A DNA stretch of 39,576 nt. Source: Sarcina ventriculi. Lineage in GTDB: Bacteria; Bacillota; Clostridia; Clostridiales; Clostridiaceae. The notes under the pieces are model-generated. The model saw only the letters and a program-made list of their open reading frames with translations, did not search any database and was not told where the DNA came from. The number at the start of each line of letters is the position of its first letter. The stretch's first letter is position 1. The translations under genes and the position numbers were made by a program. Positions 38,632 through 39,576 of the stretch are shown here, in pieces. The stretch spans positions 1 through 39,576 of the forward strand of contig NZ_UAUL01000014.1 in assembly GCF_900456775.1 (NCBI RefSeq), written 5' to 3'.

Positions 38632-39407
38632 CTTCCTTATCTGTATAATTTCCTTCTAGCACCTTAATAAAATTACTGGGTTTTATAAGCCAATCGAAAG
38701 TAATAGTCCAATTTTTATTATTTTGCCCTTTTAAGAAACTACTTTCTTTTATATAGTTTATAGCTTGTAATACTCCATCTATTCCATAATCTTTTATTCT
38801 TGCATTTAACAACTTTAATCTAGTATTTTGTATAGATTTTATAGTAGATAAGTTAAGATTGTTCCAGGCTATAACTATACATTCCAAATGTTTTGGAATA
38901 AGTGCAACTTTAGTTGTACTAACCTCTATCTCTATATCTTTCTCTATATCTTTCTCTTTCTCTATCTCTTTCTCTATCTCTGTATGGACATTTTTTGGAT
39001 TAATGTTGGACAGTAATTGGACATTGTCCAATTTTTTTAATTCTCTTCTTTTTTCTTATATTTAGCCCACTTAGTCTCACTTCCTACCATTTGTTCTAAT
39101 TGGGTTATATAAATTTCCCCATTATCAAGAATCTGTATTAATCCTATTTTCTTAAATAACTCCATTGCTACAGTTACAGTATCTATATCTGTTTTAGTTA
39201 TCTCACCTAATTTCTTAACATCATAGGGAATTAAAATTTGTCCAACATTTCTAATTAATATTCCATTAGTTTTTAAAGATTTAAGGCATAACTTTAAATA
39301 AAATAAGCAATATTCTTTACCATTAGTTTGTTCTTCTAACCATGCCAAGGTATCTTCTTCAAAAAAATCTTCTTTAAGTTTTACCAATAATATTTTTTAT
39401 CTCCCAT
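38555..39407 (-). pseudogene. Replisome organizer, frameshifted duplicate
   Basis: Duplicate of the intact gene at 3793-4647. A missing T near 39045 ('ctcttctttt') and a missing A near 39382 split it into pieces 38555-39031 and 39037-39387. These are contig-edge errors; the left copy gives the true protein. Confidence 0.85.
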
Positions 39408-39576
39408 TAATTAGCACTCCCTTCAACAGTTGGCTGACAATCCTTGCATAATTTATGTTTGCATATTTTCCAAGACTTAACGCTATATCTCTAGTTATTT
39501 GTTTTCCACACTTTTCACAAAAATGTTTTTGTCCTCTATCATCATCAGAGTCTTTTGTATCATCTATGGCAAATAT
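39407..39576 (-). CDS. erf: ERF annealing protein, partial duplicate cut by contig end
   Basis: 3' end of the gene at 4647-5165, truncated by the window edge. One C is missing near 39480 ('cttaacgct' versus 'cttaaccgct'), so the frame is broken as well. Confidence 0.8.

Larger units (their letters stand above)
34758..39576. repeat. Right copy of ~4.8-kb terminal redundancy
   Basis: Same sequence as 1-4817. This copy is the better one near its start (lysozyme, ImmA/IrrE intact) and the worse one near its end, where single-base losses at about 39040, 39380 and 39480 break the replisome organizer and ERF frames. That mirror-image error distribution argues for an assembly overlap rather than two biological copies. 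Confidence 0.95.

Noticed and set aside
1-39576. tRNA, rRNA, CRISPR arrays or insertion sequences
   Set aside because: No convincing cloverleaf, ribosomal motif, spacer array or transposase was seen on either strand by eye; a covariance-model search would be needed to exclude tRNAs fully.

Overview
The window looks like one complete genome of a temperate siphovirus (long non-contractile tail) that probably replicates as a plasmid in its host, i.e. a phage-plasmid. The DNA is very AT-rich, ribosome binding sites are strong AGGAGG types, and the protein families are those of low-GC Gram-positive phages (SPP1-type portal, SPP1 gp7-like head protein, phage_rep_org_N replisome organizer, Gp157, Rha, XkdX, XhlA). 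A Clostridium or close relative is the most likely host, but nothing in the sequence proves the species.

The first ~4.8 kb (1-4817) and the last ~4.8 kb (34758-39576) are the same sequence, so the unit genome is about 34.76 kb and circular or circularly permuted. The two copies differ almost only by single-base changes in homopolymers, denser toward each contig end. They break the lysozyme and ImmA genes in the left copy and the replisome organizer and ERF genes in the right copy. These are best read as assembly or sequencing errors; use the intact copy of each gene.

Layout. (a) 1124-8959, minus strand: the early/lytic operon. Read leftward it holds an RHH regulator, Rha, small membrane proteins, a BRO-N/KilAC antirepressor, a zinc-ribbon protein, Gp157, ERF annealing protein, replisome organizer, DnaC-like helicase loader, several small proteins and an ImmA/IrrE peptidase; it ends at an intrinsic terminator facing the XRE gene. 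One plus-strand gene (7326-7565) is embedded antisense in it. (b) 8960-9301: a divergent switch. Two ribbon-helix-helix regulators face away from each other, with two near-consensus promoters and three tandem operator pairs. (c) 9340-11326, minus strand: an accessory cassette with a membrane-anchored HNH protein, an anchored SH3 protein and a DUF4064-like membrane protein; the last two have near-identical promoters. (d) 11401-12891: plasmid replication region with an AT-rich stretch, four 22-bp iterons plus a partial fifth, a Rep_3-type initiator, and a small HTH gene flanked by a perfect 25-bp direct repeat. (e) 12897-35575, plus strand: late operon with terminase, portal, head, tail, baseplate, lysis genes and a small basic protein. 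(f) 35610-35873: a small XRE regulator with its own promoter.

No integrase or other site-specific recombinase is visible, which fits plasmid-style lysogeny through Rep. Notable items: two group I introns with HNH genes, in the large terminase and the HK97 gp10-like gene; a GH16 glucanase-like enzyme inside the tail operon; a five-module lysin (carbohydrate-binding-like, NlpC/P60, LysM, SH3, GH24) next to a second SH3-GH24 lysin; a canonical -1 frameshift site in the tail chaperone gene; and two copies of a 25-bp element placed exactly 28 nt upstream of the -10 boxes of two promoters, one for the HTH gene and one for the late operon, which suggests an undescribed late-gene control circuit.
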